From Solanum dulcamara (lineage: Eukaryota; Streptophyta; Magnoliopsida; Solanales; Solanaceae), in the NCBI RefSeq assembly GCF_947179165.1, contig NC_077247.1:47412935-47476934 (forward strand): 64,000 nt of DNA, written 5' to 3'. The notes beneath the pieces are model-generated. The model searched no databases and had not been told where the DNA came from. It saw only the letters and a list, made by a program, of their open reading frames with translations. The position numbers were made by a program, and so were the translations under genes. Shown piece by piece: positions 22,680 to 34,633 of the stretch; position 1 is the stretch's first letter; the number at the start of each line of letters is the position of its first letter.

Positions 22680-23342
22680 ATGACGCAAGGGAAAAACGGT
22701 ACTAAGGCGGTATTTCTCTTAGATGATGAGGTGCATTTTAAGGGGGTGTGGAAGCTTCCATGCGGCAGCTACACAGCTGAAATCAGAGATCCCAGCCAGA
22801 AGAGAAACATCTGGCTTGGAACTTTTAATTCTGGCGAGGAAGCTGCCAGGGCTTATGATACTGCAGCAAGGCTGTATGGTGGCCACACGGCCAAAACTAA
22901 TTTTCCACCAGTATCGAAGGATGACACTCAAACCACCACCAGAGATTTTCTTTGGAAAATTAATCATAATAATGTCATGAGTGATCATATCCTCTCCAAT
23001 CAGAGCAGCGATATCGCATCGTCTTCTAGATCAGGTGGCGATGCCGTGAGATTTCCATTGCTTAATCAGAATACTGATGAATTTCGTCGTTTTATGACGG
23101 TTACAGGAACTTCTGTTGTGATGTCGCCGGCATGCGATAAGGACTTATTGGAGTCTTTAATGAAAGCTGGAGTAATACTTCCGGACCCGGGTATGAGAGC
23201 TGGATCAATACTTCCGGACCCGAAGATGAGCAGCCAAAAAGTGACTCTAGATTTCATGGGCGTCGGCACCGTTCAGCCTCCAACCACCGGTGCTGAGCTT
23301 CCAAATCTTGAGCTCAGCCTTACACCACCAGGAAGCATGTGA
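22680..23342 (+). CDS. ERF-B: AP2/ERF factor, closest relative of ERF-A, EAR-like C-terminus
   Basis: An intron-free frame of 220 codons from the first ATG after the leader (TTTTTCAG precedes it). The AP2/ERF domain covers about residues 19-76, with IWLGTFNS and [11 protein letters not shown] intact. DNA-contact positions in AtERF1 numbering are heavily changed: Arg147 is Lys, Arg150 is Trp, Arg152 is Leu, Trp154 is Cys, Lys156 is Ser and Arg170 is Asn; Arg162 is kept. The tail shares with ERF-A a Ser-rich linker, FRRF, TSVVMS and [11 protein letters not shown]. The ILPDP segment is present twice, a short internal duplication absent from A. It ends [13 protein letters not shown], an LxLxL EAR-like motif. 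Likely nuclear; probably a corepressor-recruiting protein with changed or lost DNA specificity. Confidence 0.85.
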   Translation: MTQGKNGTKAVFLLDDEVHFKGVWKLPCGSYTAEIRDPSQKRNIWLGTFNSGEEAARAYDTAARLYGGHTAKTNFPPVSKDDTQTTTRDFLWKINHNNVMSDHILSNQSSDIASSSRSGGDAVRFPLLNQNTDEFRRFMTVTGTSVVMSPACDKDLLESLMKAGVILPDPGMRAGSILPDPKMSSQKVTLDFMGVGTVQPPTTGAELPNLELSLTPPGSM

Positions 23343-24740
23343 TCGAAGATAGCATGAATATCACCTTTCTTAGGTCCCGCAGGCCAAGGGACAGTTTCAG
23401 GTAGACGTATTTTTAAAAACTTTCAGAAAACATATAAAAAGAAATTGGTTCTCTTGTTTTTTTTTTTTTGTTTTTTTTGTTTTTTTTTTGCTTTTGTAAA
23501 TAGGCATGTGGCATGTTGTAATCTTTTCTTATGTACTATCTCCTGTAATATTAATTTAGAAAATTTCTGTGTTCTTCATTGTAGGATTTTTCTGCTTTCT
23601 TTTTCATTTCAAAATTCTGTTGGATGAATTTTTGTTTGGTTGTTCAATCAAAAAAGGAAAAGACATGAAGGAACCCTATGGATCGAGGGAAGCTGTTTCG
23701 TCTTTCAATTTCAGCTAAAGTAGCAAATTAACACGTACTACATTACATGGGCTTTTGTCATACTATACTAAGTACTCTAGTATCTTTTGACTTCTCATGA
23801 AAAGCGTGCTTTTATGAATGAGTAGTGTGATACTTTATATTTACTTGTCAAATATTAATTTGGATTAGACTTTTCTACATTTCTCTTTTCTCTAATAAAT
23901 GAAATACAAATTTAACCGATTCAGTCATCTTGAAAGAAAATGTCATAAATAATCTCTTTAATTATAGAGGCAGGTTTGAAATATTTTCTTAACTGTGTAT
24001 TTACTGGATGTAGGTCTTTAACTAATTAAAAACTTATTAGATTTGGTCCTTTAATTATACACTTACTCAAAAAGTTGCAAATTTATCCTTTTATAAATTT
24101 CAACTTCTGCAAAATTAAACAAAATTCCTTCGATAAAGTCGTTGGAGTACAAGATTTAAAATGAAAACATGAGAGAAAAGAACATTTAATTTTATTCTCA
24201 TTATGAAAAATTTATTTCTATTAAATATAAATAAATATGTCCCCACACCTAACGGATAATAATTTTTTTATAATAAATTTTAGTATATTCAAGTCATTAG
24301 TAGCAATAATATGCTTCATTTCATCCTCCCTTGACTAAAGTTATGACTTATATTTTTTTTCTCGTGAATTTTATTTTGAATCGTTGAGATTAAGGTTTTT
24401 TTTTCATAAGAGTGAGTTAAAGAAAAAGTAGCGGGGAGAGAAACAACTGAAAAAATGAATTAAGATTTTAATTTCACTGATGCATGAATTCTGTTAATAT
24501 AAACCTAGGTTATTTATTAAAAAAACAGATAGAAACCAAACATGATGAGTTTTTAAAATACTTAAAAAGACTAAAATCGATAAATATATAATTAAGGACT
24601 AAAATCAATAAGTGTATAATTAAGTGACAAAACCTGATAAGTTATTAAATAGTGGATCGAGAATTTTCCTAGTCAAAATTCAAGTAACCATAGTCAATAA
24701 TTAGTGAATAATTCAATAATTATTTTTCCAAATGTAATTA
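23343..24740. other. 3' flank of ERF-B and upstream region of ERF-C copy 1
   Basis: T-rich tracts follow the gene. The segment 23640-23810 matches the ERF-A 3' flank. From about 23811 the sequence is the left end of the 6.4-kb duplicated unit. M1/M2 modules were not recognised here. No gene. Confidence 0.55.
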
Positions 24741-24748
24741 ATTAGTAG

Positions 24749-24850
24749 TGGACCAAATGTATCCCCCCTTGAGAAACGGCTATATAAAGCACTCTCTCCC
24801 TTCTCTTTTCACTCACCGAGTCTTCTCTATATACTAAAAAATTCCTTCAA
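24749..24850 (+). promoter_or_regulatory. Core promoter of ERF-C copy 1
   Basis: The block TGGACCAAATGTATCCCC followed by CTTGAGAAAC is shared with ERF-D (about 42505) and, less well, ERF-F (about 48142). TATATAAA is at 24781-24788, then CACTCTCTCCC and CACTCACCGAGTCTTC. The TATA-to-ATG distance is about 70 bp, leaving a leader of about 40 nt. Confidence 0.75.
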
Positions 24851-25246
24851 ATGGCAAATAAAAGAAACGGCAATGCAGCAGCAGCAGCAGCGACTGTGGC
24901 TGTACCCCCAAATGAGGTGCGTTATCGGGGGGTCAGAAATAGGCCATGGGGCACGTACGGAGCTGAGATTACAAACCCCGTCAATAAGAAAGGTGTCTGG
25001 CTTGGTACTTTCAAAACGCCGGAAGAAGCTGCAAGGGCGTATGATGCAGCAGCGAGGATGTATCGCGGCCCTGAAGCCATAACTAACTTCCCGGCGACAA
25101 ATGAGAATAACCTCAATGCTAATGATGTTGTTGAAAATGTTAATGTTAATAGTAATCCCAATCCTGAGGTCTCCGTTACCAATCAGAATCACTTTTACAT
25201 TTTTAGAAGAAAAAAAGTTACAGGGATCTTTTCATGTATCTCCTGA
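24851..25246 (+). CDS. ERF-C copy 1: AP2/ERF factor without EAR motif
   Basis: A frame of 131 codons with an intact AP2/ERF domain at about residues 24-81. This is the only tandem member that keeps Arg147, Arg150, Arg152 and Trp154 of the AtERF1 numbering; Lys156 is Thr, Arg162 Thr and Arg170 Gly. The N-terminus has a six-Ala run from a GCA microsatellite. After an Asn-rich linker the C-terminus departs from the family: the LxLxL ending is missing and the frame runs through sequence that aligns with the 3' UTR of ERF-F ('ttagaagaaaaa' and later 'tatctcctgatgata'), giving the tail [10 protein letters not shown] and beyond. A deletion removing the EAR codons explains this. It should bind DNA, but probably without that repression motif. 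Confidence 0.85.
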   Translation: MANKRNGNAAAAAATVAVPPNEVRYRGVRNRPWGTYGAEITNPVNKKGVWLGTFKTPEEAARAYDAAARMYRGPEAITNFPATNENNLNANDVVENVNVNSNPNPEVSVTNQNHFYIFRRKKVTGIFSCIS

Positions 25247-25515
25247 TGATACAAGTAATAGAGTATTAGTTTAAAATTTTAATTATGTCTTCTTCGTTGT
25301 ATCATTTTTCTGTCTTTTATTTTTATACAATTCTGTTTGGATGAATTTTTACGATCCAACTTTTGGAGGTTGTAATTCGTTTTTCAGTTTCATCTAAAGC
25401 AGCAAACTCCTATTTTATTTTTTTAATTGAATTTTCAATTTTCTAAAAGAAAAAATAGTAAATTAATATAGGAATAGTTACGGTCGGATCTAGGAGGGAG
25501 TTCGGCCAAAAACAT

Positions 25516-25556
<41 letters not shown>

Positions 25557-26370
25557 AATTAGTGTATGTATATAGATTTTGAATTTCATAAACACAAAGG
25601 TTGGCTTAGTGATTTAAGAGATTCAAAATTCACCTTAAGATTCCAAATTCAAATTATAAGCTCCGTAACTTTTTTTTTCGAAGTATCTTAGACTTCTTAT
25701 GAACAGTGAGTTTTTTTTGGAATGAATAATGTGATAAAAGGTGCATAACTACTCATTCTGTCTCATTTGGAGCATGAGAATCAAAAATATTTAATATTAA
25801 TTTGACTATCAGATTGGGTGTAGTTTTCTCAAAATTTTAAAACTAAAAATTCCACACATGAAAATTACTATTTCCTTCGTCCCAATTTGATATAACATGG
25901 AATTCAGATTTGTGAGATTCAAACAAAAAATCTTTGACAGTAATTATTTATCTGACATTTAAATATTTTAAATCATTAATCATTGGTACTTATAATGCTT
26001 TTATGTAGTTTCTATATATGTAAATTCTCTTTCAAATAACTTAAAGATTGTATATCCTAATTCATAATCAAAATAAATAAAATTGACTCTCGAAATTTAA
26101 ATTATACCATATATATTTGGGACGAAAATACAATCATCACTATAAAGTTTGCGAAAATTGTAGTAAAAAATAAAATTACACTGCTTGACGTAGAAAACTT
26201 GGTGGTTTTTATTATATATTGGATTGCAATCCAAAATTCTCATGTCATTTTGTTGCATTAGAGTTTGTAGTATAGATGATAGGGTACTACCATGGATTTT
26301 TATTGCTGACTTCTCACCAATCGAATAGAAATTTACTTCCTCCGATTTATTTTATTTGTCATGAACATTC
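25247..26370. other. 3' flank of ERF-C copy 1
   Basis: No gene. A (TA)n tract lies at 25520-25552. It ends in the copia target site CATTC at 26366-26370. Confidence 0.55.
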
Positions 26371-26610
26371 GGAACGTAAGTGAGGAGTCTGCCACATCTA
26401 TTGAACTCTCATTGAATTAATCTCAAAGCTCACTGATTACAATAGCTAACTACTGTATATATAGCAGTGGTTAGTTTGTAACTGAATTTGTTATCTAACT
26501 AATCCGTTGAATAGTTAGTTATAACTACTAATTAGTAATTGACTAATCTATCCTTGTTTCTAACTAACTTCTCATTAACAAACTAATCTTCTTATAAGTA
26601 TACCACAACA
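26371..26610 (-). repeat. 3' LTR of copia copy 1
   Basis: 240 bp ending ACCACAACA. The adjacent 'ctccccgtc' is the complement of the polypurine tract. Its first 90 bp or so match the LTR at 32802-33041 exactly; differences begin after that. Confidence 0.85.
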
Positions 26611-28205
26611 CTCCCCGTCAAGCTGGGAGGTGCAAAGATATTCAAAACTCCTAGCTTGGATAGAAGGTGTTCATGTTGAACTCTAGACACTCCTTTGGTT
26701 AATATATCTGCAGGTTGTTCCTGAGTTGGCAGATAGTTCACTTTGATCAAACCTTGTTGTAACCTTTCTCTAATGAAGTGACAATCTATTTTATGTGCCT
26801 TGTCCTTCCACGGTATACTGTATTTGCTGCAATCTAAATTGCAACCTTGCTATCACTATACACTTGCACTGGCCACTTGACTTCAACCTCTATTTCTTTC
26901 ACCATTCCAAGCAATCATACCAATTCTAATACAGTAGAAGCCACGCTCTTATACTCAGCCTTAGCTGAGCTTCGTGATACTGTGGTCTGCTTCTTGGCCT
27001 TTCATGATACCAAAGACTTTCCAATCTTAATCATGTAACCTGTAACAGACTTTCTGGTGAGTAGACAAGAGGCCTAATCTGCATCACAAAATGCAGTAAT
27101 TTGATTATTTGAGCAACTGGACAGTAGTATGCCTTGTTTAGGTTGCCTCTTTAAGTACCTGAGTACTCTTAATGCAACATTCAAGTGTGACTTTTTTGGT
27201 TGATGTAGAAACTGACTCAATGTCTCAGTACTGAAAGCTATGTCTGGTCTTGTCATATTGAGATACAAGAGCTTACCTATGAATCTTTGATACATTATTT
27301 GATCTTCTAAGGGATCATCTGATTTTTTGTTGCTTCTTATTCACATGCTCATCATATTGTTTTGATGTTAATTTGATATTATAGGTGATCCTGCAGGCTT
27401 AGCTGCTGCCATGCCTGCCTCTGCTATAAACTCAAGAGCATACTTTCTCTGATGCATTAGTATTCCTTCTATTGACCTTATAAATTCAATTCTCAAAAAA
27501 TATTTGAGTTCCCCCAAATCTTTCATCTTAAAAGCCTGTTGTAAAGCCTTTTTTGTCTCTTCTATCAACTTCAAACTACTGCCAGTTATCAACATGTCAT
27601 CTACATACGCAAGGACAATTACAATTCATTTTATTGATTTGTTGATGAACAAAGAATGATCATATTGACTCTATTTAAATTTGAGATCAATAAGAGCTTC
27701 ATATTGATTCCATTGCCTTGGGGCTTGCTTGAGTCCATATAAGGATTTTGTCAGTCTGCACACCTTCTTCCCTTGACTGACAAACCCCTGAGGAAGGTGC
27801 ATATAGATTTTATCATCCAAATCTCTTTGAAGAAATGCATTGAAGACATCCATATGATGAATATGCCACTGTCTGGAGGCTGCAAGAGACAATATATATC
27901 TCACTGTAATTATATTCACAATTGGAGAGAAAGTTTCTTTATAATCAATCATTTCTTGCTGACTATACCTTTTTGTAACCAGCCTTGCTTTGAACCTTTC
28001 TATTTCTCCTGTAGATTTGTACTTAACTTTATAAATCCATCTTCACCCAATGGGTCTCTTTCCTGGTAATAAGTTAGTGATCTCACAGGTCTTGTTACTT
28101 TTCAAAGCCTGAATCTCAGCTTGCATAGCATCAATCCATCTAGGGTCCTTAATAGCTTCTGAATAACTATTGTATTCTGTCACAGTGGAGGTAGCAACAA
28201 TATAG
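26611..28205 (-). pseudogene. copia copy 1 RNase H / reverse transcriptase, broken
   Basis: Separate open fragments on the - strand. 27671-27952 is the RT start, with the ETFSPIV and [10 protein letters not shown] motifs and [11 protein letters not shown]. The YVDD catalytic box is encoded near 27597-27612, followed by 27368-27595. The RT end with GKLLYLNMTRPDIAF lies at 27074-27295. Frames change between these pieces, and the RNase H part is not open. The fragments identify the order but not a functional protein. Confidence 0.85.
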
Positions 28206-28207
28206 CA

Positions 28208-29480
28208 CTAATAGAAAGGGGATAGATGAGAGTATCTTTCATGGTTAGACAAGGGATACTGCATATTTGTGGTGGTAGTGAGGGACACAAAATCCTTCAA
28301 CCAAGTAGGAGCTTGTTTAGGCCTAGTAGACCTTCTAGTAATAGGAGGAACTCCCTCAGAGGAAGAATGAGTAAGGACTGATTCTTCAGAACCAGCTACA
28401 TTAGTAGGCATACATAGGAGTTTAGTATAATCAAGTACCTCAGAAGAATCAAGATTCATAATATTCTGCTCCATAGTAGCCTGTACCTCATCTAAAATTA
28501 CACCTTCTGATGATGCAGTGGTACTTTTGAGTGACAAAGAAGAAGGTTGCATGAACTCTTGAACATTTCCTCCTAACCCCTGACATGTGTCTAAAAATAG
28601 ATGTTGTGTGGCATGACTATCAGAAGTGGCAAAAGGAAAAATATCTTCCCTGAAAATAACATGTCTACTTGTAAAGAAGGATCTGGTAGTTAGAGAAAAT
28701 AAAATATATCCTTTTTGTACTTCAAAATAACCCATGTGAACTGTTGACCTTGATCTGGGCATTAGTTTATCATGTTCAGTGAGATTCTTAGCAAACACCA
28801 GGCATCCAAATGTCCTCAACTGAGACAACATTAGTTTGATGCCATATAGCCTTTCAAAAGAAGTGTGATACTCAAGTACACTACTGGGTAACCTGTTAAT
28901 TAGATAAGCTGCAGCTAATACACAGTGTCTCTAATACTTAATAGGTATTTTAGCTTGAAACCTTAAAGCTCTTGTTACCTCTAGTAGATGTTTGTGCTTT
29001 CTCTTAGCAACACCATTTTGCTAAGGGGCATAGGGACAAGACCTTTGATGGACAATTTCAAAATCAGTAAACATGTTAGCATACACTGAATTGACAAAGT
29101 TTGTGCCATTGTCAGATCTTAGGGCCTTGACTTATTTTTCATATTGATTTCTAACATGCTGAACAAACATTTGAAAAGACACACACATATTTGACTTCTA
29201 TTTAAGCAGAAACAACCAGGTCATTTTGGAGAAATCATCAACTATTGTAAGAATGTACTTATTGCCATCAAAGTTAGCTGTATTATAGGGTCCCAAGAGA
29301 TCAACATGTATCAAGTCAAAACAGTTATACTTCTGATACTACTAGAAGGAAAAATAAGTCTTGTTTGTTTGGCAAAGGGACAAAGTAAGCACTTAGACAC
29401 TTTACACAAGCTTTGTTTATTTATATCAAACATCTTAGCAAGTACTATTGAGGACACATGTCCAAGTATTTTATGTCATA
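28208..29480 (-). pseudogene. copia copy 1 integrase region, broken
   Basis: 28208-28831 encodes the post-integrase segment (LRTFGCLVFAKN and onward), and the core lies upstream in broken frames. Where the third catalytic acidic residue is expected, the sequence before KHKHLLE encodes Lys rather than Glu, as in copy 2. Enzymatically dead by inspection. Confidence 0.75.
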
Positions 29481-29538
29481 GCTCTATATCTGACTCCTGA
29501 ATCGTTGCATGAACTTTATCCACAAAAAATGTAGTCTC

Positions 29539-30009
29539 CTAAAAATCACTGATATTTTTTTGAGTTAGTGTGCTCCACAATAGGTACAATCCTCCTTCTT
29601 CTTTACCAACTTCCTTCACCTTCTCAGTGTAGAGCTCTTGGAAAACACAAAATTTAGAAAAGAAAGAGACTGAACATCCTAACTCCTTTGTGATTTTGTC
29701 GATAGACATGAGATTATACTTAAACTCGGGTATATGAAATACATTGGTAATCACACTTCTACCTGATAAACTACAAGAACCAATATGAGTCACTTTAGTA
29801 GTACCACAATTTGGCAAACAAACATCTTTAAAAATAACCAGTTTTGACACAGAACCTTTTGTCAGCATATCTAGACTGTAAATTATATGATTTGTTGCAC
29901 CTATATCTACACTCCATACTTTACTATTTGCATTAAAAAATAAGGCTTTACCTGCTGAATTTTTCATATAGCAATGAGATGTAGTGGCCTCTGATTTTTG
30001 ATTCATCAT
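29539..30009 (-). pseudogene. copia copy 1 protease region
   Basis: The fragment contains the retroviral aspartic-protease neighbourhood WSVDIGATNH. In the family the active site is Asp-Ser/Thr-Gly; here the middle residue is Ile, also in copy 2. The preceding gag end and zinc knuckle are absent from this copy. Confidence 0.8.
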
Positions 30010-31171
30010 GTTGAGAATATGTTCATACTGATATTTTGTGAATATATAATCCTAAAGTAACTGCCTGATATCTTTCTCATCTTGACTTATAGGCTTAGTA
30101 TGTATAGTCACCTCAGCTGAAGCTCTATTAATACTTTGTTGATGATCAGATGTCCTTCCCCACACTAGTATATAAGCATCACTCACATTTGTATTTAGAT
30201 CATAAGAGAAATGAGCCTGAACTGGTTGCTGAGTTTATTAATGAGTAGTATGATACTTTATATTTACTTGTCAAATATTAATTTGGATTAGACTTTTCTA
30301 CATTTCTCTTTTCTCTAATAAATGAAATACAAATTTAACCGATTCAGTCATCTTGAAAGAAAATGTCATAAATAATCTCTTTAATTATAGAGGCAGGTTT
30401 GAAATGTTTTCTTAACTGTGTATTTACTGGATGTAGGTCTTTAACTAATTAAAAACTTATTAGATTTGGTCCTTTAATTATACACTTACTCAAAAAGTTG
30501 CAAATTTATCCTTTTATAAATTTCAACTTCTGCAAAATTAAACAAAATTCCTTCGATAAAGTCGTTGGAGTACAAGATTTAAAATAAAAACATGAGAGAA
30601 AAGAACATTTAATTTTATTCTCATTATGAAAAATTTATTTCTATTAAATATAAATAAATATGTCCCCACACCTAACGGATAATAATTTTTTTATAATAAA
30701 TTTTAGTATATTCAAGTCATTAGTAGCAATAATATGCTTCATTTCATCCTCCCTTGACTAAAGTTATGACTTATATTTTTTTCCTCGTGAATTTTATTTT
30801 GAATCGTTGAGATTAAGGTTTTTTTTTCATAAGAGTGAGTTAAAGAAAAAGTAGCGGGGAGAGAAACAACTGAAAAAATGAATTAAGATTTTAATTTCAC
30901 TGATGCATGAATTCTGTTAATATAAACCTAGGTTATTTATTAAAAAAACAGATAGAAACCAAACATGATGAGTTTTTAAAATACTTAAAAAGACTAAAAT
31001 CGATAAATATATAATTGAGGACTAAAATCAATAAGTGTATAATTAAGTGACAAAACCTGATAAGTTATTAAATAGTGGATCGAGAATTTTCCTAGTCAAA
31101 ATTCAAGTAACCATAGTCAATAATTAGTGAATAATTCAATAATTATTTTTCCAAATGTAATTAATTAGTAG

Positions 31172-31273
31172 TGGACCAAATGTATCCCCCCTTGAGAAAC
31201 GGCTATATAAAGCACTCTCTCCCTTCTCTTTTCACTCACCGAGTCTTCTCTATATACTAAAAAATTCCTTCAA
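31172..31273 (+). promoter_or_regulatory. Core promoter of ERF-C copy 2
   Basis: Identical by eye to the copy 1 promoter, with TATATAAA at 31204-31211. Both copies should be expressed alike unless the copia DNA just upstream of copy 2 silences it. Confidence 0.75.
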
Positions 31274-31669
31274 ATGGCAAATAAAAGAAACGGCAATGCA
31301 GCAGCAGCAGCAGCGACTGTGGCTGTACCCCCAAATGAGGTGCGTTATCGGGGGGTCAGAAATAGGCCATGGGGCACGTACGGAGCTGAGATTACAAACC
31401 CCGTCAATAAGAAAGGTGTCTGGCTTGGTACTTTCAAAACGCCGGAAGAAGCTGCAAGGGCGTATGATGCAGCAGCGAGGATGTATCGCGGCCCTGAAGC
31501 CATAACTAACTTCCCGGCGACAAATGAGAATAACCTCAATGCTAATGATGTTGTTGAAAATGTTAATGTTAATAGTAATCCCAATCCTGAGGTCTCCGTT
31601 ACCAATCAGAATCACTTTTACATTTTTAGAAGAAAAAAAGTTACAGGGATCTTTTCATGTATCTCCTGA
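31274..31669 (+). CDS. ERF-C copy 2: AP2/ERF factor without EAR motif, identical to copy 1
   Basis: 131 codons; the protein is identical to that of 24851-25246, including the Ala run, the intact Arg147/Arg150/Arg152/Trp154 contacts and the UTR-derived tail. It differs from copy 1 in context: about 1 kb upstream is the truncated copia element of copy 1 rather than ERF-B, and downstream is the full copia element. The identity means a recent duplication or recent gene conversion. A collapsed or falsely duplicated assembly is less likely, because the linked copia regions clearly differ. Confidence 0.85.
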   Translation: MANKRNGNAAAAAATVAVPPNEVRYRGVRNRPWGTYGAEITNPVNKKGVWLGTFKTPEEAARAYDAAARMYRGPEAITNFPATNENNLNANDVVENVNVNSNPNPEVSVTNQNHFYIFRRKKVTGIFSCIS

Positions 31670-31938
31670 TGATACAAGTAATAGAGTATTAGTTTAAAAT
31701 TTTAATTATGTCTTCTTCGTTGTATCATTTTTCTGTCTTTTATTTTTATACAATTCTGTTTGGATGAATTTTTACGATCCAACTTTTGGAGGTTGTAATT
31801 CGTTTTTCAGTTTCATCTAAAGCAGCAAACTCCTATTTTATTTTTTTAATTGAATTTTCAATTTTCTAAAAGAAAAAATAGTAAATTAATATAGGAATAG
31901 TTACGGTCGGATCTAGGAGGGAGTTCGGCCAAAAACAT

Positions 31939-31987
<49 letters not shown>

Positions 31988-32801
31988 AATTAGTGTATGT
32001 ATATAGATTTTGAATTTCATAAACACAAAGGTTGGCTTAGTGATTTAAGAGATTCAAAATTCACCTTAAGATTCCAAATTCAAATTATAAGCTCCGTAAC
32101 TTTTTTTTTCGAAGTATCTTAGACTTCTTATGAACAGTGAGTTTTTTTTGGAATGAATAATGTGATAAAAGGTGCATAACTACTCATTCTGTCTCATTTG
32201 GAGCATGAGAATCAAAAATATTTAATATTAATTTGACTATCAGATTGGGTGTAGTTTTCTCAAAATTTTAAAACTAAAAATTCCACACATGAAAATTACT
32301 ATTTCCTTCGTCCCAATTTGATATAACATGGAATTCAGATTTGTGAGATTCAAACAAAAAATCTTTGACAGTAATTATTTATCTGACATTTAAATATTTT
32401 AAATCATTAATCATTGGTACTTATAATGCTTTTATGTAGTTTCTATATATGTAAATTCTCTTTCAAATAACTTAAAGATTGTATATCCTAATTCATAATC
32501 AAAATAAATAAAATTGACTCTCGAAATTTAAATTATACCATATATATTTGGGACGAAAATACAATCATCACTATAAAGTTTGCGAAAATTGTAGTAAAAA
32601 ATAAAATTACACTGCTTGACGTAGAAAACTTGGTGGTTTTTATTATATATTGGATTGCAATCCAAAATTCTCATGTCATTTTGTTGCATTAGAGTTTGTA
32701 GTATAGATGATAGGGTACTACCATGGATTTTTATTGCTGACTTCTCACCAATCGAATAGAAATTTACTTCCTCCTATTTATTTTATTTGTCATGAACATT
32801 C
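31670..32801. other. 3' flank of ERF-C copy 2
   Basis: Nearly identical to 25247-26370. The (TA)n tract at 31942-31984 is about 10 bp longer than in copy 1. It ends in the copia target site CATTC at 32797-32801. No gene. Confidence 0.6.
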
Positions 32802-33041
32802 GGAACGTAAGTGAGGAGTCTGCCACATCTATTGAACTCTCATTGAATTAATCTCAAAGCTCACTGATTACAATAGCTAACTACTGTATATATAACAGTG
32901 GTTAGTTTGTAACTGAATTTGTTATCTAACTAATCCGTTGAATAGTTAGTTATAACTACTAATCAGTAATTGACTAAACTACCCTTGTTTCTAACTAACT
33001 TCTCATTAACAAACTAATCTTCTTATAAGTATATCACAACA
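32802..33041 (-). repeat. 3' LTR of copia copy 2
   Basis: It ends ATCACAACA. Its other terminus is GGAACG, where TGAACG is expected from the other LTR. The adjacent 'ctccccttc' is the complement of the polypurine tract. Confidence 0.88.
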
Positions 33042-34630
33042 CTCCCCTTCAAGCTGGGAGGTGCAAAGATATTCAAAACTCCTAGCTTGGATAGAAGGTG
33101 TTCATGTTGAACTCTAGACACTCCTTTGGTTAATACATCTGCAGGTTGTTCCTGAGTTGGCAGATAGTTCACTTTGATCAAATCTTGTTGTAACCTTTCT
33201 CTAATGAAGTGACAATCTATTTTTATGTGCTTTGTCCTTCCATGGTATACTGTATTTACTGCAATCTGAATTGCAACCTTGCAATCACTATATACTTGCA
33301 CTGGCAACTTGACTTCAGCCTCTACTTCTTTCAGCATTCCAAGCAACCATACCAATTTTGATACAGTAGAAGCCATACTCCTATACTCAGCCTCAGATGA
33401 GCTTCGTGATACTGTGGTCTGCTTCTTGGCCTTTCATGATACCAAAGACTTTCCAATCTTAATCATGTAACCTGTAACAGACTTTCTAGTGAGTGGACAA
33501 GAGGCCTAATCTGTATCACAAAATGCAGTAATTTGATTATCTGAGCAATTAGACAGTAGTATGCCTTGTCCAGGTTTCCTCTTTAAGTACCTGACTACTC
33601 TCAATGCAGCATTCAAGTGTGACTTTTTTGGTTGATGTAGAAACTGACTCAATGTCTGAGTACTGAAAGCTATGTCTGGCCTTGTCATATTGAGATACAA
33701 GAGCTTACCTATCAATCTTTGATATATTATTTGATCTACTAAGAGATCATCTGATTCTTCTTATTTCTTATTCACATGCTCATCATACTGCTTTGATGTT
33801 AATTTGATATTATAGGTGATCCTGCAGGCTTAGCTGCTGCCATGCCTGCCTCTGCTATAAGCTCAAGAGCATACTTTCTCTGATGCATTAGTATTCCTTC
33901 TGTTGACCCTGTAAATTCAATTCTCAGAAAATATTTGAGTTCCCCCAAGTCTTTCATCTTAAAAGCCTATTGTAAAGCCTTTTTTATCTCTTCTATCAAC
34001 TTCAGACTGCTGCCAATTATCAACATGTCATCTACATACACAAGCACAATTACAATTCATTTTATTGATTTGTTGATGAACAAAGAATAATCATATTGAC
34101 TCTGTTTAAATTTAAGATTAATAAGAGCTTCATATTGATTCCATTGCCTTGGGGCTTGCTTGAGTCCATATAAGGACTTTGTCAGTCTGCACACCTTCTC
34201 TCCTTAACTGACACACCTCTGAGGAAGATGCATATAGATTTCATCATCCAAATCTCTTTGAAGAAATGCATTGAAGACATCCATATGATGAATATGCCAC
34301 TATCTAGAGGCTGCAAGAGACAATATTTATCGCACTGACTATACCCCTTTGTAACCAGCCTTGCTTTGAACCTTTCTATTTCTCCTGTAGATTTGTACTT
34401 AACTTTATAAATCCATCTGTACTCAATGGGTCTCTTTCCTGGTGGTAAGTCAATGATCTCCAGGTCTTGTTACTTTTCAAAGCCTGAATCTCAGCTTGCA
34501 TAGCATCAACCCATCCAGGGTCCTTAATAGCTTCTGAATAACTATTGTATTCTGTCACAATGGAGGTAGCAACAATATAGCACTGATAGGAAGGGGATAG
34601 ATGAGAGTATCTTATATAGTTAGACAAGGG
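33023..34630 (-). pseudogene. copia copy 2 RNase H and reverse transcriptase, broken
   Basis: 33023-33376 is the RNase H end: KLVWLLGMLKE, VYSDCKVAIQIA, KHIKIDCHFIRE and the family-typical ADVLTKGV. 33506-33715 is the RT end (LLYLNMTRPDIAFSTQ). 34376-34627 is the segment before RT with a [16 protein letters not shown] motif. The RT core between about 33720 and 34370 is interrupted by stops and frame changes. Confidence 0.85.
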
Positions 34631-34633
34631 ATA

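Larger units (their letters stand above)
23811..30233. repeat. Tandem segmental duplication, copy 1 (6,423 bp)
   Basis: It contains ERF-C and most of a Ty1/copia element. Copy 2 begins at 30234 at an offset of exactly 6,423 bp (ERF-C starts at 24851 and 31274). The left part is nearly identical between copies, with a few substitutions and a (TA)n length difference over about 2.5 kb. The copia interior differs by several bases per 100. The right edge lies inside the copia gag region, joined by about 3 bp of microhomology (TTT). Confidence 0.9.
26371..30233 (-). mobile_element. Ty1/copia element, truncated copy 1
   Basis: Its 3' LTR lies at 26371-26610, next to the CATTC target-site repeat, followed on the - strand order by RNase H, reverse transcriptase, integrase and protease. 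The gag start and the 5' LTR are missing because the segmental duplication breakpoint at 30233 cuts the element. It shares insertion site and LTR-end mutation (GG for TG) with copy 2, so both come from one insertion. Confidence 0.9.

Noticed and set aside
24827..25192. Antisense and frame-shifted open frames across the ERF genes (for example 121 codons on the - strand)
   Set aside because: They are shadows of the ERF coding frame and carry no domain.
27773..28069. + strand frame in the copia element
   Set aside because: It is the complement of reverse transcriptase sequence.
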